This document shows positions 37,906-45,463 of a DNA stretch of 64,000 bases, piece by piece; within the stretch, counting starts at the first letter, position 1, and each line of letters starts with the position of its first letter. The position numbers were made by a program, and so were the translations under genes. This DNA comes from Bacillus sp. es.034 (lineage in GTDB: Bacteria; Bacillota; Bacilli; Bacillales; Bacillaceae_B): assembly GCF_002563655.1 (NCBI RefSeq), contig NZ_PDIY01000001.1:3012001-3076000 (forward strand), given 5' to 3'. The notes below the pieces were generated by a model. The model was not told where the DNA came from. It saw nothing but the letters and a program-made list of their open reading frames with translations, and ran no database searches.

Positions 37906-38535
37906 ATGAAAACTTTAAAACTTTTATCTATCTTATTGTTGTCTGTCACTTTTGTCATTGGATTTGGTCATTCTTCCAACGTTTCCGCAGCCGGTACCTA
38001 CACGGTCACTTATGGGGATACGATGTGGAAGATTGCCGTTAAACATCAGGTTGGAATATCCGAGCTGATTTCAGCAAACCCCGGGATCAGTAACCCGAAT
38101 ATGATTTATCCTGGCCAAAGCTTGAATATCCCAGGAGCAAATGCCACTGCTGAAAGTTATACATATGAAGTAGTGAAACTCGTAAACATGGAGCGTTCTA
38201 AAGTGGGTTTACCCCCGTTGAAGGAAAATTGGGAGTTGTCCCGTGTCGCTCGCTATAAGTCGGAAGACATGATCGCGAAGAACTACTTCAGTCATACATC
38301 CCCGACATACGGATCTCCATTTCAAATGATGAAGGACTTCGGGATTTCCTACCAGGCTGCAGGAGAAAATATCGCTGCAGGTCAAAGGACTCCATCTGAA
38401 GTGGTAGAAGCGTGGATGAACAGCGAAGGTCATAGAAAAAACATCCTCTCCCCAACTTATAAAGAGATTGGAGTAGGATATGTGAAGGGTGGATCGTACG
38501 GTCATTATTGGACTCAAATGTTTATAAAAAGATAA
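37906..38535 (+). CDS. Secreted LysM-CAP domain protein (YkwD/SafA-like)
   Basis: This 209-aa protein has a signal peptide (about 1-29), one LysM repeat (about 30-76, with GDTMWKIAVKHQVGISELI) for wall binding and a CAP/SCP domain (about 88-208). The CAP signature is seen in SRVARYKSEDMI, NYFSHTSPTYGSPF, AGENIAAGQRTP and GHRKNILSPTYKEIGVGY. Such proteins are exported in vegetative cells or found in spore coats; enzymatic activity is doubtful. There is no recognisable Shine-Dalgarno sequence before the ATG (TTTCAATAGAACTATG), unlike nearly every neighbour. Confidence 0.87.
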   Translation: MKTLKLLSILLLSVTFVIGFGHSSNVSAAGTYTVTYGDTMWKIAVKHQVGISELISANPGISNPNMIYPGQSLNIPGANATAESYTYEVVKLVNMERSKVGLPPLKENWELSRVARYKSEDMIAKNYFSHTSPTYGSPFQMMKDFGISYQAAGENIAAGQRTPSEVVEAWMNSEGHRKNILSPTYKEIGVGYVKGGSYGHYWTQMFIKR

Positions 38536-38549
38536 TGCATGATAACTGT

Positions 38550-38580
38550 AGACCCTGGTACAGTACCGGGGTCTCTTTTT
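38550..38580 (+). terminator. Terminator of the LysM-CAP gene
   Basis: AGACCC-T-GGTAC pairs with GTACC-G-GGGTCT, followed by CTTTTT. Confidence 0.8.
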
Positions 38581-38599
38581 AGATGTTTTTCTCTTCCAT

Positions 38600-38785
38600 T
38601 TAGTAAGTACTGCGGCTGATTTCAAGAATTACCGTAAAGGCACTGTCGTATGTAGATATAACTTCTTGAACGTAAACGGAATGCGTTCCTAATTCTTCCC
38701 TCTTTTGGTTCACAATCGTTTGCAACAGTGCTGCGAGTGATTCATCTTCGCCTAACACAATATCAATAAATTCCTGATCCTTCAT
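38600..38785 (-). CDS. Small hypothetical protein, 61 aa
   Basis: This 61-aa acidic protein starts MKDQEFIDIVLGEDESLAAL and contains a predicted amphipathic helix followed by a beta-rich end (SAFTVILEISRSTY). GGGAG lies 8 nt before the chosen ATG; a GTG three codons upstream is an alternative. No membrane segment, Cys or recognised family. It faces the LysM-CAP gene convergently. Confidence 0.55.
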   Translation of the reverse strand: MKDQEFIDIVLGEDESLAALLQTIVNQKREELGTHSVYVQEVISTYDSAFTVILEISRSTY

Positions 38786-38871
38786 TTTTTCCACTCCCTT
38801 TCCTCTCTCTATACGAATGAAACGTGACTGGAGTTTCGTGTTTTTTTAAAAAAGTTCAAATAAACGGAAAT

Positions 38872-38899
38872 AAAAAAGAGCCAACATAATCGTTGACTC
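38872..38899 (-). terminator. Terminator of azoR
   Basis: GAGTCAAC and GTTGGCTC pair (one mismatch), followed by TTTTTTATTT on the minus strand. Confidence 0.65.
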
Positions 38900-38910
38900 C
38901 CTCTCTATTA

Positions 38911-39546
38911 TTAAAATGTTTGTGCTAAATCTTTTGCTCTTGCAATGGCATTCTCTTTGATTTCAGCCGCTTTATCAGGCATGGCTGCATGTCCTTCTAC
39001 AAATAATCCTTCAAATGAAGGAACGCCATAGAATTGCATCATCACTTCCAAGTAGCGGTGTCCCATTTCCATTGCGGCTGCAGGCCCCTCTGAGTAGATC
39101 CCTCCACGTGCTTGAATGTGAAGAGCCTTTTTATCAGTCAGAAGTCCAACCGGGCCCTGCTCCGTATATTTGAAGGCTTTACCTGCCACTGATACAGAGT
39201 CAATATATGCTTTCATTACTGGAGGGAATGAGAAGTTCCAAAATGGTGTAACGAAAATATATTTATCAGCTTCGACAAACTGATCGGATAATTCGCCAAG
39301 TCGGCCAACTTTTGCCTGCTCTTCTTGAGAAAGTTCTTCGAATCCTTTACCCGATTGCAGTTTGCCCCAGCCGCTGAATACGTCAGCATCGATTTGTGGG
39401 ATATTTTCTTTGTACAAATCCAAAGTAACAACTTCGTGACCAGGATTTGCTTCTTTATACGTATCGATAAATGCCTTCCCTACAGCCATGCTGTAAGATT
39501 GTGTGTCATCGTGTGGGTGTGCTGTAATATATAATACCTTCGTCAT
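38911..39546 (-). CDS. azoR: FMN-dependent NADH-azoreductase
   Basis: This 211-aa flavodoxin-fold enzyme reduces azo bonds and quinones with NADH and FMN, protecting against thiol-specific or quinone stress. The FMN phosphate site is in [20 protein letters not shown], the [16 protein letters not shown] motif contacts the flavin ring, and [15 protein letters not shown] is the second FMN loop. Length matches B. subtilis AzoR (208-211 aa). The start MTKVLYI is served by AAAGGG; the frame extends to 39675 without a site. It is monocistronic. Confidence 0.93.
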   Translation of the reverse strand: MTKVLYITAHPHDDTQSYSMAVGKAFIDTYKEANPGHEVVTLDLYKENIPQIDADVFSGWGKLQSGKGFEELSQEEQAKVGRLGELSDQFVEADKYIFVTPFWNFSFPPVMKAYIDSVSVAGKAFKYTEQGPVGLLTDKKALHIQARGGIYSEGPAAAMEMGHRYLEVMMQFYGVPSFEGLFVEGHAAMPDKAAEIKENAIARAKDLAQTF

Positions 39547-39692
39547 GTTGAATCGTCCCTTTCTGAATGTGAAATGATCCTTATCAAGGTTTAGACATGA
39601 TTTGAAATCATGTATCTCGAACCGTGATAGTCTTAATTCAAGATTAATATTATAGGATATTATCTTATAATACAAATAAAAAGCTTTCAGTC

Positions 39693-39733
39693 AAAAAAAA
39701 TAAGGAATTAGTCTCATGAACGAGACTGATTCC
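39693..39733 (-). terminator. Terminator of the DUF1801 gene
   Basis: GGAATTAGTCTC and GAGACTGATTCC pair around ATGAAC, with an eight-base T-run on the minus strand. Confidence 0.85.
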
Positions 39734-39743
39734 CTATAAAAAC

Positions 39744-40169
39744 TTAATTATTGTCAGGATATGTTTTTTGTAAAAAGGCCACAGACTGATGAATCAATTG
39801 CTTTAACACCGATTCATCAATGTCGGCTACTTTATTTATGTACACACACGCCTTACCGGATGTATGCTTCCCGAATGACTCCAGAAGTTTCTCTCTTTCA
39901 GAGTCACCTGTGGCAAAATATAAGCTCATCTTGGCCTTTCTCGGTGAAAACCCCACTAATGGAGCATCTCCCTCGTGACCTGTGTTGTATTTATAATGAT
40001 AAGAACCGAATCCAATTATACTTGGCCCCCACATCTTTGCTTCAAAGCCGGTTGCTTCACTGAAAATATCCAGTAACCTATATGAATCCTCCCTTTTTTG
40101 GGAGTTATCCACTCCCTCAATAAATTCTATGACGCTCGCATCATTTTGTTTTGTTTTCAATTCATACAT
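39744..40169 (-). CDS. DUF1801 family protein (YdhG-like)
   Basis: This 141-aa protein shows the DUF1801 pattern: MWGPSIIGFGSYHYKY in the middle, GFSPRKAKMSLYFA after it, and SGKACVYINKVADIDESVL near the end. The family adopts a YdhG/iron-chaperone-like fold but its role is unsettled. AAAGGAG precedes the ATG. It is monocistronic and divergent from the riboswitch that follows. Confidence 0.85.
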   Translation of the reverse strand: MYELKTKQNDASVIEFIEGVDNSQKREDSYRLLDIFSEATGFEAKMWGPSIIGFGSYHYKYNTGHEGDAPLVGFSPRKAKMSLYFATGDSEREKLLESFGKHTSGKACVYINKVADIDESVLKQLIHQSVAFLQKTYPDNN

Positions 40170-40329
40170 ATAACCAGCTCCTTTTTCCTTTTCATCCTAA
40201 CCACTACTTCTCTTTTCGTCCTGAAGATTCCTGCATGGAGTCTTACATAATGAAATGATACAAGGTTCTCATATCCGTTGACATCCATCCGTGTTTCAAT
40301 TATGATTGTGTCATAATTTCATATTCTCC

Positions 40330-40421
40330 TAAAGGGGAGTAGCTGTAACAATAAAGTCGTCATTACAGAGTGCACGCTCTCGGCTTTATTGACAACCATG
40401 TTGTTAGCGAGACCTTTACCA
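40330..40421 (+). ncRNA. yybP-ykoY (Mn2+) riboswitch aptamer
   Basis: The conserved AAAGGGGAGTAGCTGT start, the GTCGTCA internal motif, the long AACAATAAAG/CTTTATTG stem and the closing AGCGAGACCTTTACC are all diagnostic of the yybP-ykoY class, which binds Mn2+. P1 pairs TAAAGG (40330-40335 area) with CCTTTA (40413-40418). The genes usually controlled are Mn exporters (MntP, TerC, P-type ATPase). Here the first gene downstream is an FbpB-like peptide, which is unusual. Confidence 0.87.
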
Positions 40422-40446
40422 GTTGGTGAAGGCTTATATATGTCCA

Positions 40447-40486
40447 GAAAAGACCTTTACCTCCATTGGTAAAGGTCTTTTCTTTA
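40447..40486 (+). terminator. Riboswitch expression-platform terminator
   Basis: GAAAAGACCTTTACC and GGTAAAGGTCTTTTC form a perfect 15-bp stem followed by TTTATT. Its 5' arm repeats the aptamer 3' strand GACCTTTACC, so mutually exclusive pairings (P1, a hairpin with GGTGAAGG at 40425-40432, and this terminator) are possible. Polarity cannot be fixed by eye. Confidence 0.85.
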
Positions 40487-40516
40487 TTATTTCACTCTGA
40501 AAGGAAGTAATGCACA

Positions 40517-40651
40517 ATGAAAAAATTAAAAACCAACCTCTCTCAATTAATAGAAGAAAACAAAGAAGAAATCATAAGGAATCGACGGGAGATGGACAAA
40601 ATCGAAGAAAAAATCGATAAGAACTATACTGCTAAAAAGGAGCATGCCTAA
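40517..40651 (+). CDS. FbpB-like small basic protein, 44 aa
   Basis: This 44-aa coil-forming peptide reads MKKLKTNLSQLIEENKEEII, then RNRREMDKIEEKIDKNYTAK. The pattern LIxENKxEII...MxxIExxID fits the FbpB family of small basic proteins, known in B. subtilis as a Fur-controlled helper of the FsrA small RNA. AAAGGAAG is 9 nt upstream. It is the first gene after a Mn2+ riboswitch and its TAA overlaps the ATG of the next gene (TAATG), indicating translational coupling. Family assignment is by pattern and moderate. Confidence 0.7.
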   Translation: MKKLKTNLSQLIEENKEEIIRNRREMDKIEEKIDKNYTAKKEHA

Positions 40652-41037
40652 TGATATTGCGTAAATACATGTCCCTCTTCGGTGTCGGGTCAGCGAATAT
40701 TGATCTTGTGCTGCCTAAAACCTCATTTAAACAAGGAGAGCTTTTGCATGGTTACTTCTTTTTAGAAGGTGGCATCATCGAGCAAAAACTGAGGCGGGTT
40801 GAATGTGATTTAGTGATGATTGATAAGAACGGAAAAGAAGAGAAACTCATTGATTCGACCACTATATTAAAATCGGATATTATCAGGGCAGATGAACGAA
40901 ATAAACTGTCATTCACCTACCGGATTCCCCAAGGAGTCCCTTATTCTCAAGATGGCGTCCGTTACTTGTTCAAGACAAAACTTACGTTTGACCAGGGAGT
41001 TGAAAGCGTGGATGAAGATTATATTTCAATTGAATAG
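40651..41037 (+). CDS. Half-length Spo0M (arrestin-like) protein B
   Basis: This 128-aa protein matches the N-terminal arrestin-like domain of Spo0M (MSLFGVGSANIDLVLPKTSF, GELLHGYFFLEGGIIEQKLR, FDQGVESVDEDYISIE) and lacks the second half. It is a paralogue of 36004-36384 with the same length, so the half-size form is stable rather than a chance truncation. AAGGAG lies 9 nt before the ATG, which overlaps the stop of the FbpB-like gene. It should thus be controlled by the Mn2+ riboswitch. Confidence 0.78.
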   Translation: MILRKYMSLFGVGSANIDLVLPKTSFKQGELLHGYFFLEGGIIEQKLRRVECDLVMIDKNGKEEKLIDSTTILKSDIIRADERNKLSFTYRIPQGVPYSQDGVRYLFKTKLTFDQGVESVDEDYISIE

Positions 41038-41040
41038 AAG

Positions 41041-41068
41041 AATGGCTCGCAGGCGTCTGCGAGCCATT
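41041..41068. terminator. Bidirectional terminator
   Basis: AATGGCTCGCAG and CTGCGAGCCATT pair around GCGT, between the convergent genes ending at 41037 and 41073. Confidence 0.85.
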
Positions 41069-41072
41069 GTTG

Positions 41073-41210
41073 TCAGGACTTTTCTTTCTTGATATCTTCA
41101 AGCAGTGAAATGATCCTTTCATTCTGCTCGATCATCGTCTGATTCTGCTTCCTGAATTTCGTGAAATCAAACGAGAAGATAAGAAGAAACACAGCTAAAA
41201 ATATGATCAT
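41073..41210 (-). CDS. Small membrane protein with coiled tail, 45 aa
   Basis: This 45-aa product starts MIIFLAVFLLIFSFDF, one N-terminal membrane helix, then a charged coiled-coil (QNQTMIEQNERIISLLEDIK). GAGAGG precedes the ATG. This helix-plus-coil design recurs in small Bacillus membrane proteins but I cannot name the family. It lies 20 bp downstream of a GNAT gene on the same strand and is probably its operon partner. Confidence 0.6.
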   Translation of the reverse strand: MIIFLAVFLLIFSFDFTKFRKQNQTMIEQNERIISLLEDIKKEKS

Positions 41211-41230
41211 CAATTGCCTCTCCCCCATTC

Positions 41231-41656
41231 TTAATGATTCTCTTTATATTTAAAATAAATCAGCTCGGGATCTCCAGGGTCCAGGTTTTCAATCATTCCG
41301 CTTAGAGAGTAGCCATTCTTATGAAAAACTTTTTGCATCTCGTTGTTTGACTGATTAGTAGATGAAAAGATTTTTTTCCTTGGTGAAATCTTCTCAAAGT
41401 ATTTTAATAGGGAAGACGCATACCCTTTTCTTCTCTCCTCAGGAACAATGATGATCAGAGAGACAAACGCATTCTCAAAAAACTCGGTATGAAATAAGAG
41501 AAAGCCCTTAAGGTTTCCTTCTTTGATGACCAGACATGCTTGCTCCCTTATCGCCCTTTCGATTTCTCCCCTTCTGTTTGCATGCCCGATGACTTGTTGA
41601 TCAATCGCAACGATCGCTTCCAGATCTGATAATTGAGCGTATTTCACTTCTCTCAT
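41231..41656 (-). CDS. GNAT family N-acetyltransferase
   Basis: This 141-aa protein has the GNAT core: SLIIIVPEERRKGYASSLLK (beta 4 and the acetyl-CoA loop, about 66-85), then SNNEMQKVFHKNGYSLSG as in the family. The substrate is unknown. GAAGG precedes the ATG. The downstream 45-aa membrane protein gene is 20 bp away. Confidence 0.83.
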   Translation of the reverse strand: MREVKYAQLSDLEAIVAIDQQVIGHANRRGEIERAIREQACLVIKEGNLKGFLLFHTEFFENAFVSLIIIVPEERRKGYASSLLKYFEKISPRKKIFSSTNQSNNEMQKVFHKNGYSLSGMIENLDPGDPELIYFKYKENH

Positions 41657-41704
41657 GACTCACTACCTTCTTTTCCTTAAAAATATGTAAAGAAATACTA
41701 AGAC

Positions 41705-41791
41705 TCAGATGAGAGTAACAATCAGTATCCCTGCGTCTCCAATAATGAAATAACTGTCGTTAATATGATATGTTTCTTTTACAGCTGTCAT
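41705..41791 (-). CDS. Possible 28-aa peptide with strong ribosome site
   Basis: An AGAGGAGGATC site precedes ATG and a 28-codon frame (MTAVKETYHINDSYFIIGDA, then GILIVTLI). The C-terminal half is hydrophobic. There is no family match that I know. The quality of the ribosome site is the only evidence that it is real. Confidence 0.4.
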   Translation of the reverse strand: MTAVKETYHINDSYFIIGDAGILIVTLI

Positions 41792-41816
41792 GGTGAAAGA
41801 TCCTCCTCTATGTAGA

Positions 41817-41846
41817 AAAGGACACCGAATGAACAGGTGCCCTTTT
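41817..41846 (-). terminator. Terminator of the GNAT gene at 41850
   Basis: AAAAGG(A)CACC and GGTG(C)CCTTTT pair with one mismatch. It lies 3 bp after the stop. Confidence 0.7.
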
Positions 41847-41849
41847 GTT

Positions 41850-42314
41850 TTAAAGCGATTTGGACATTAACACATTTGTTACTTCATAACCTGTTTTTTG
41901 ATACAAAGATAGAGCTGTTTTGTTATGACCGAATACATGGAGGGATATTTTCGGGATCCCTTTTTCCCTTGCAAACGAGTCCAATGACGCTAAGGCTTCC
42001 TTCCCATATCCTGCTCCCCTTTTAGTCTCATGGATCTTAATATCATATATGAATATTTCCTTTGCTTCATCATTTAAATGAACCCATAAGTTACCTACTA
42101 TTTCCTTGCTCTCTTCATGAAACAGGGAAAATAAATAATGATCTTTTGTTTCCCTTCCCTCAGGTAAAAGCTTATTAAATTCCTGCTCAGCTTGTTCCAG
42201 GGACGTTTCTTTCTTAAAATTACCTGCCTTCGTTTTTTCTTCTGCATATTCCTTGATGGACTCTTTTATCCATTCACTATATTCGTTCTCTGTCATCGTT
42301 TTTAATATAATCAT
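41850..42314 (-). CDS. GNAT family N-acetyltransferase
   Basis: This 154-aa protein has a helical head (EYSEWIKESIKEYAEEKTKA) typical of a Bacillus GNAT subgroup, the acetyl-CoA loop RGAGYGKEALASLDSFA (about 95-112) and HNKTALSLYQKTGYEV near the end. The substrate is unknown. AAGGAGG precedes the ATG. The hydrolase gene upstream ends 19 bp before it, so co-transcription is likely. Confidence 0.86.
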   Translation of the reverse strand: MIILKTMTENEYSEWIKESIKEYAEEKTKAGNFKKETSLEQAEQEFNKLLPEGRETKDHYLFSLFHEESKEIVGNLWVHLNDEAKEIFIYDIKIHETKRGAGYGKEALASLDSFAREKGIPKISLHVFGHNKTALSLYQKTGYEVTNVLMSKSL

Positions 42315-42333
42315 AGAGTGCTCCCTCCTTAAC

Positions 42334-43173
42334 TTATTTCCAACGCTGTCTTATTTCCCTTACTACAATTTCAGGACGATCCCAATGAAGAAGGTGGGTC
42401 GTACCCGGAATGCACTTTACTTCTCCCTTGGCCTTTCCCTTAAAGATGTCGGCTGTCTTTTTACGGGTTTCAGCAAGGCTTTCAGGAAGAGATGCTCTTA
42501 ATAATAAAACCGGATTTTCTATTTTATGATAAATATCCTCCGCCTCATCTTTATGCATGGCACGGATGATGTGAGCAGCTGTCTCCCCGCGGGCATGCCA
42601 ATAATATTGGTGGTCAAGATACAGGGAAAGATCTTGAGCTGCATCCATCTTTAAAGAGGACCAATTTAACGTTTCACTCTTAACGAGGGCGAGGAAATCT
42701 TCCCATGTTTCCCAAGTCTGTTCGAAATCTTTTTCATAATAAGCGACTTCTTCTTCTACGGTTTGTTGTAAATGCCGTTTTCCTTGATAACCCCCATCGA
42801 TCAACATCAGCTCTTTGATCTTTTCGGGATAATTGGCTGCATAAAATAGGGCGACAAAACTCCCCCATGAATGAGACAGGAAATAGAATGACTCGATTTC
42901 AAGGAGCTCAATCACTTCATTCAGCCATTCGGCCATGTTATTCATTTCATACTCTTCCCCGCGTTCAAATGGGGCAGTCTTTCCATGGCCAGGTGCATCG
43001 ATGGAAATGATTCTATAGTCTTCCTCTAAATCGTTCGCTATTTCTATAAAGCTGAGCCCTGTACTGCCCAAGCCATGAAGACAAAAAATCACAGGTTTCG
43101 CAGGGGCTCCCCATTCCGTAATGCGTATTTGCTGGAGTTGTTTTTGAATAAAATAACGTTTAATGGTGTTCAT
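42334..43173 (-). CDS. Alpha/beta hydrolase
   Basis: This 279-aa protein has the hydrolase fold with oxyanion HGLGSTG near the N-terminus, the nucleophile elbow SHSWGS (Ser in the middle), an acid residue probably in the VLLLRASLPES region, and the catalytic His in GTTHLLHWDRPE. It is a soluble esterase, lipase or lactonase of unknown substrate. The AGGAG directly abuts the ATG; a better-spaced GAAGG lies 13 nt away, so the start may be inefficient. Confidence 0.85.
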   Translation of the reverse strand: MNTIKRYFIQKQLQQIRITEWGAPAKPVIFCLHGLGSTGLSFIEIANDLEEDYRIISIDAPGHGKTAPFERGEEYEMNNMAEWLNEVIELLEIESFYFLSHSWGSFVALFYAANYPEKIKELMLIDGGYQGKRHLQQTVEEEVAYYEKDFEQTWETWEDFLALVKSETLNWSSLKMDAAQDLSLYLDHQYYWHARGETAAHIIRAMHKDEAEDIYHKIENPVLLLRASLPESLAETRKKTADIFKGKAKGEVKCIPGTTHLLHWDRPEIVVREIRQRWK

Positions 43174-43332
43174 CTCCTATGTATATCTTTCCTTCTCTTA
43201 TTCTTCTATTTTACCATTATCATCCAACATATTCATGCCAAGTTTCGAAAAAAGTGTTGGAATGAATCTGAACCTAAAAAAGACCCTAAGAAGGCCTTTT
43301 GAAGTGAAGCGGTTTATTGTAGTGAAGGGTTT

Positions 43333-44202
43333 TCAACTCGGTTCCACATGAACATGCACATCATACACCTCATGCTTATTCATCAATTCTTCTTCTACCT
43401 CGCTTGAAATATCATGTGCCTGTTTTATATCGAGGGTTGACCTTACCAGGATTACAACATCCACGACAGTGTTGTTTCCATAATTTCTTGCCCGGATATC
43501 TTTTACACCTTTAACCCCAGGGAGATCGAGGACGGTCTTTTCGTACGATTCTATAAGCTCTTCATCGAATCCGTCCGTTAAGTAATGGGAGGCTTCTATA
43601 AAAATGCCCCACGCGGTTTTACAGATGAGAAGGCCGACAATGACTGCCGTGAGGGGATCCAACCAAGGTAGATAAAATTGAGCACCAAGGATACCAATCA
43701 CCGTGCCGATGCTTACCCATGCATCTGAGAGATTATCTTTTGCTGCAGCCATAAGGGATTGACTCTTAATTTTCTGTGCTAATTTTTTGTTGTATCTATA
43801 GACAAGGTACATGACGATTGCAGCCCCAATACCAGTCCATGCGGAAATAAGATCCGGTGCCTGGGTTTTACCGTCAAATACAGATTGGATCGCATTGTAT
43901 AACACCTGTATCCCCACCACCATCATGATAAAGGATGCCAGTAAAGAGGCAACACTTTCTGCTTTCCAATGGCCATATGGATGATCTTGGTCGGCTGGCT
44001 TCCTTGAATACCTTAGTCCGATAAGTACCGCAACGGAAGCCACGATATCCGTTGCATTGTTCAATCCGTCTGCACGCAATGCCTCTGAACCGGCTGATGT
44101 TCCAATGAGGAATTTAATGATTGATAATATAATATAGGCAATGATGCTTATAACTGCACCACGCTCTCCCAATTTCAACTGATCATATTTTTCTTGATTC
44201 AC
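43333..44202 (-). CDS. Cation diffusion facilitator family transporter
   Basis: This 289-aa protein has six membrane helices and a C-terminal cytoplasmic ferredoxin-like domain (about 205-289). The metal site is seen in ADGLNNATDIVAS (helix 2; N and D as in Mn/Zn CDFs), DHPYGHWKAE and AKDNLSDAWVSIG (helix 5). It exports divalent metal in exchange for protons. The NxxxD / DxxxD pattern is like the B. subtilis Mn2+ exporters MneP/MneS, so Mn2+ is the likely but unproven substrate. The GTG 9 nt after GGAGG is the best start. Confidence 0.87.
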   Translation of the reverse strand: MNQEKYDQLKLGERGAVISIIAYIILSIIKFLIGTSAGSEALRADGLNNATDIVASVAVLIGLRYSRKPADQDHPYGHWKAESVASLLASFIMMVVGIQVLYNAIQSVFDGKTQAPDLISAWTGIGAAIVMYLVYRYNKKLAQKIKSQSLMAAAKDNLSDAWVSIGTVIGILGAQFYLPWLDPLTAVIVGLLICKTAWGIFIEASHYLTDGFDEELIESYEKTVLDLPGVKGVKDIRARNYGNNTVVDVVILVRSTLDIKQAHDISSEVEEELMNKHEVYDVHVHVEPS

Positions 44203-44381
44203 TATCATAATCCTCCACATTTGATATGTACCTGAATATCATAGCAACCCCTCCCCATGTGGGTCTATAGCAACCTTCTTTAGTAAAGCTATCTTAATAT
44301 GAAGAGGTGAACAATGTTTCCGGTAGCAAACTTTTGTGAAGGCATAAAAAATAGGAATGCGTATGCAGTCCTATATATAAC

Positions 44382-44522
44382 GATTTTTGACTCATTTAGC
44401 CCGTGAGTAAGGGCAGCCAGGATCAAATGCATTTGATACTGGCTGCCTTTACTCACGAGCTACTTTTCAGCTTTGCTGAAAAGCGGGAGAAACCTAGGTT
44501 TCTCCCGAATGAGTCAAAAATC
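44382..44522. repeat. 141-nt fully self-paired four-arm structure
   Basis: A closing stem (GATTTTTGACTCATT at 44382-44396 with its exact complement at 44508-44522) encloses three contiguous hairpins with no unpaired base at the junction: 44397-44462 (28-nt arms, 26 matching plus one G-U), 44463-44483 (9-bp stem, TTT loop) and 44484-44507 (perfect 24-bp palindrome). It lies between the cation transporter 5' end and a lipoprotein 3' end. It is not a simple terminator, since no T-run follows directly. Confidence 0.8.
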
Positions 44523-44548
44523 TGAGTCTACTCTATTTTTTTTTGCTA

Positions 44549-45100
44549 TTAATCTACAATATCAGCTGAAAAACTAGGCTTCGTCAATCCTGCTTCTTCA
44601 TAAACAGCAGCCATTTTTTCTTCAAATGAAGCAAATTGTTCATCAGATTCTGTGTATTCTGCATTTGCTTCGTCCGAAAGATTGGCAGCTCTGGTTTCGT
44701 ATGATTTTGAAAGATCGTCCAATGCACCTTGAATTTCGTCTTTCTTTGAATCGAGGGCAGCAGGTACTTCTAGTCCCTGAACGTCTTCAGCTACGGTTTT
44801 AGCAGCAGTTTCAGCGTCGGTTTTTAGTTTGGCGATCTCTTCGGCACTGGGTTTATCCTCTTCTTTGGCTTTTGCCGATTCAAAAGTGTAAATAGCTGAA
44901 TCATTGGCGTTCACTGTGTTGATGATTTCCCTTTGAAAGTCTAATAGAGCGGATTTCATTTCCATCTCGTCCGACTTTGCATTTTCTTCAGTTGTTTCAG
45001 TATTTGTTGCTTTTTCCTCTGTACTACCTTCATCACTGCTGCACGCAGCAATAAATAGACTCATAGATAGCAAGAGAAAGGGTAACATCCATTTCTTCAT
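44549..45100 (-). CDS. Lipoprotein of unknown function
   Basis: This 183-aa lipoprotein has a type II signal peptide with lipobox FIAAC, a Thr/Glu/Ser-rich linker (about 22-48) and a long helical mature part without cysteines (FQREIINTVNANDSAIYTFE and related heptads). It may be a helical-bundle, PBP-like accessory of the YkyA-type, but I do not recognise it firmly. GGAGG lies 8 nt before the chosen ATG. It is monocistronic. Confidence 0.7.
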   Translation of the reverse strand: MKKWMLPFLLLSMSLFIAACSSDEGSTEEKATNTETTEENAKSDEMEMKSALLDFQREIINTVNANDSAIYTFESAKAKEEDKPSAEEIAKLKTDAETAAKTVAEDVQGLEVPAALDSKKDEIQGALDDLSKSYETRAANLSDEANAEYTESDEQFASFEEKMAAVYEEAGLTKPSFSADIVD

Positions 45101-45338
45101 CTGCAATTCCTCCCCATTCATTCGCTCTTACAATTACATATATTACCTTATCGCTTATTTTTTTGTAAACAAATGGATACTATTTAGTATTAATTGTAAT
45201 TTTTAATTTCATAAACATTCTCATTTCCGAACGTTGACGCAACAAATAACCGTGCGTATTCTCTTTTTTATATGTGTATGGAATCCAGTGATTTGGTAAC
45301 GATGAATAATGACTTATTGTATAAAGGAGGTGTCTTTC

Positions 45339-45422
45339 TTGGTAACGAAAGAATGTCCATGTGACCGCTGTACGTGCAAGACGAAAAAAGAATGTGATTG
45401 TCCCTGCTGCTGCGAAAAATAA
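45339..45422 (+). CDS. Cysteine-rich 27-aa peptide (metallothionein-like)
   Basis: A GGAGGTG site 6 nt before TTG opens a 27-codon frame: MVTKECPCDRCTCKTKKECD followed by CPCCCEK. Nine of 27 residues are Cys, in CxCxxCxC and CxCxCCC arrangements, and there is no aromatic residue. That is the composition of a metallothionein, so binding of several Zn, Cu or Cd ions is likely. A short terminator follows. No metal regulator or pump is adjacent, and the family is not one I recognise. Confidence 0.65.
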   Translation: MVTKECPCDRCTCKTKKECDCPCCCEK

Positions 45423-45442
45423 AAAGAAACCCCTGGACGTTG

Positions 45443-45461
45443 AAAATCCCGGGATTTTTTT
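45443..45461. terminator. Short terminator after the Cys-rich gene
   Basis: AAAATCCCGGGATTTT is a perfect palindrome with a T-run, between the plus-strand peptide and the convergent acyl-CoA dehydrogenase gene. Confidence 0.7.
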
Positions 45462-45463
45462 AT

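Noticed and set aside
44382..44522. The four-arm structure as an ordinary terminator
   Set aside because: The T-run is 12 nt beyond the structure and three hairpins plus a closing stem are unlike any standard terminator.
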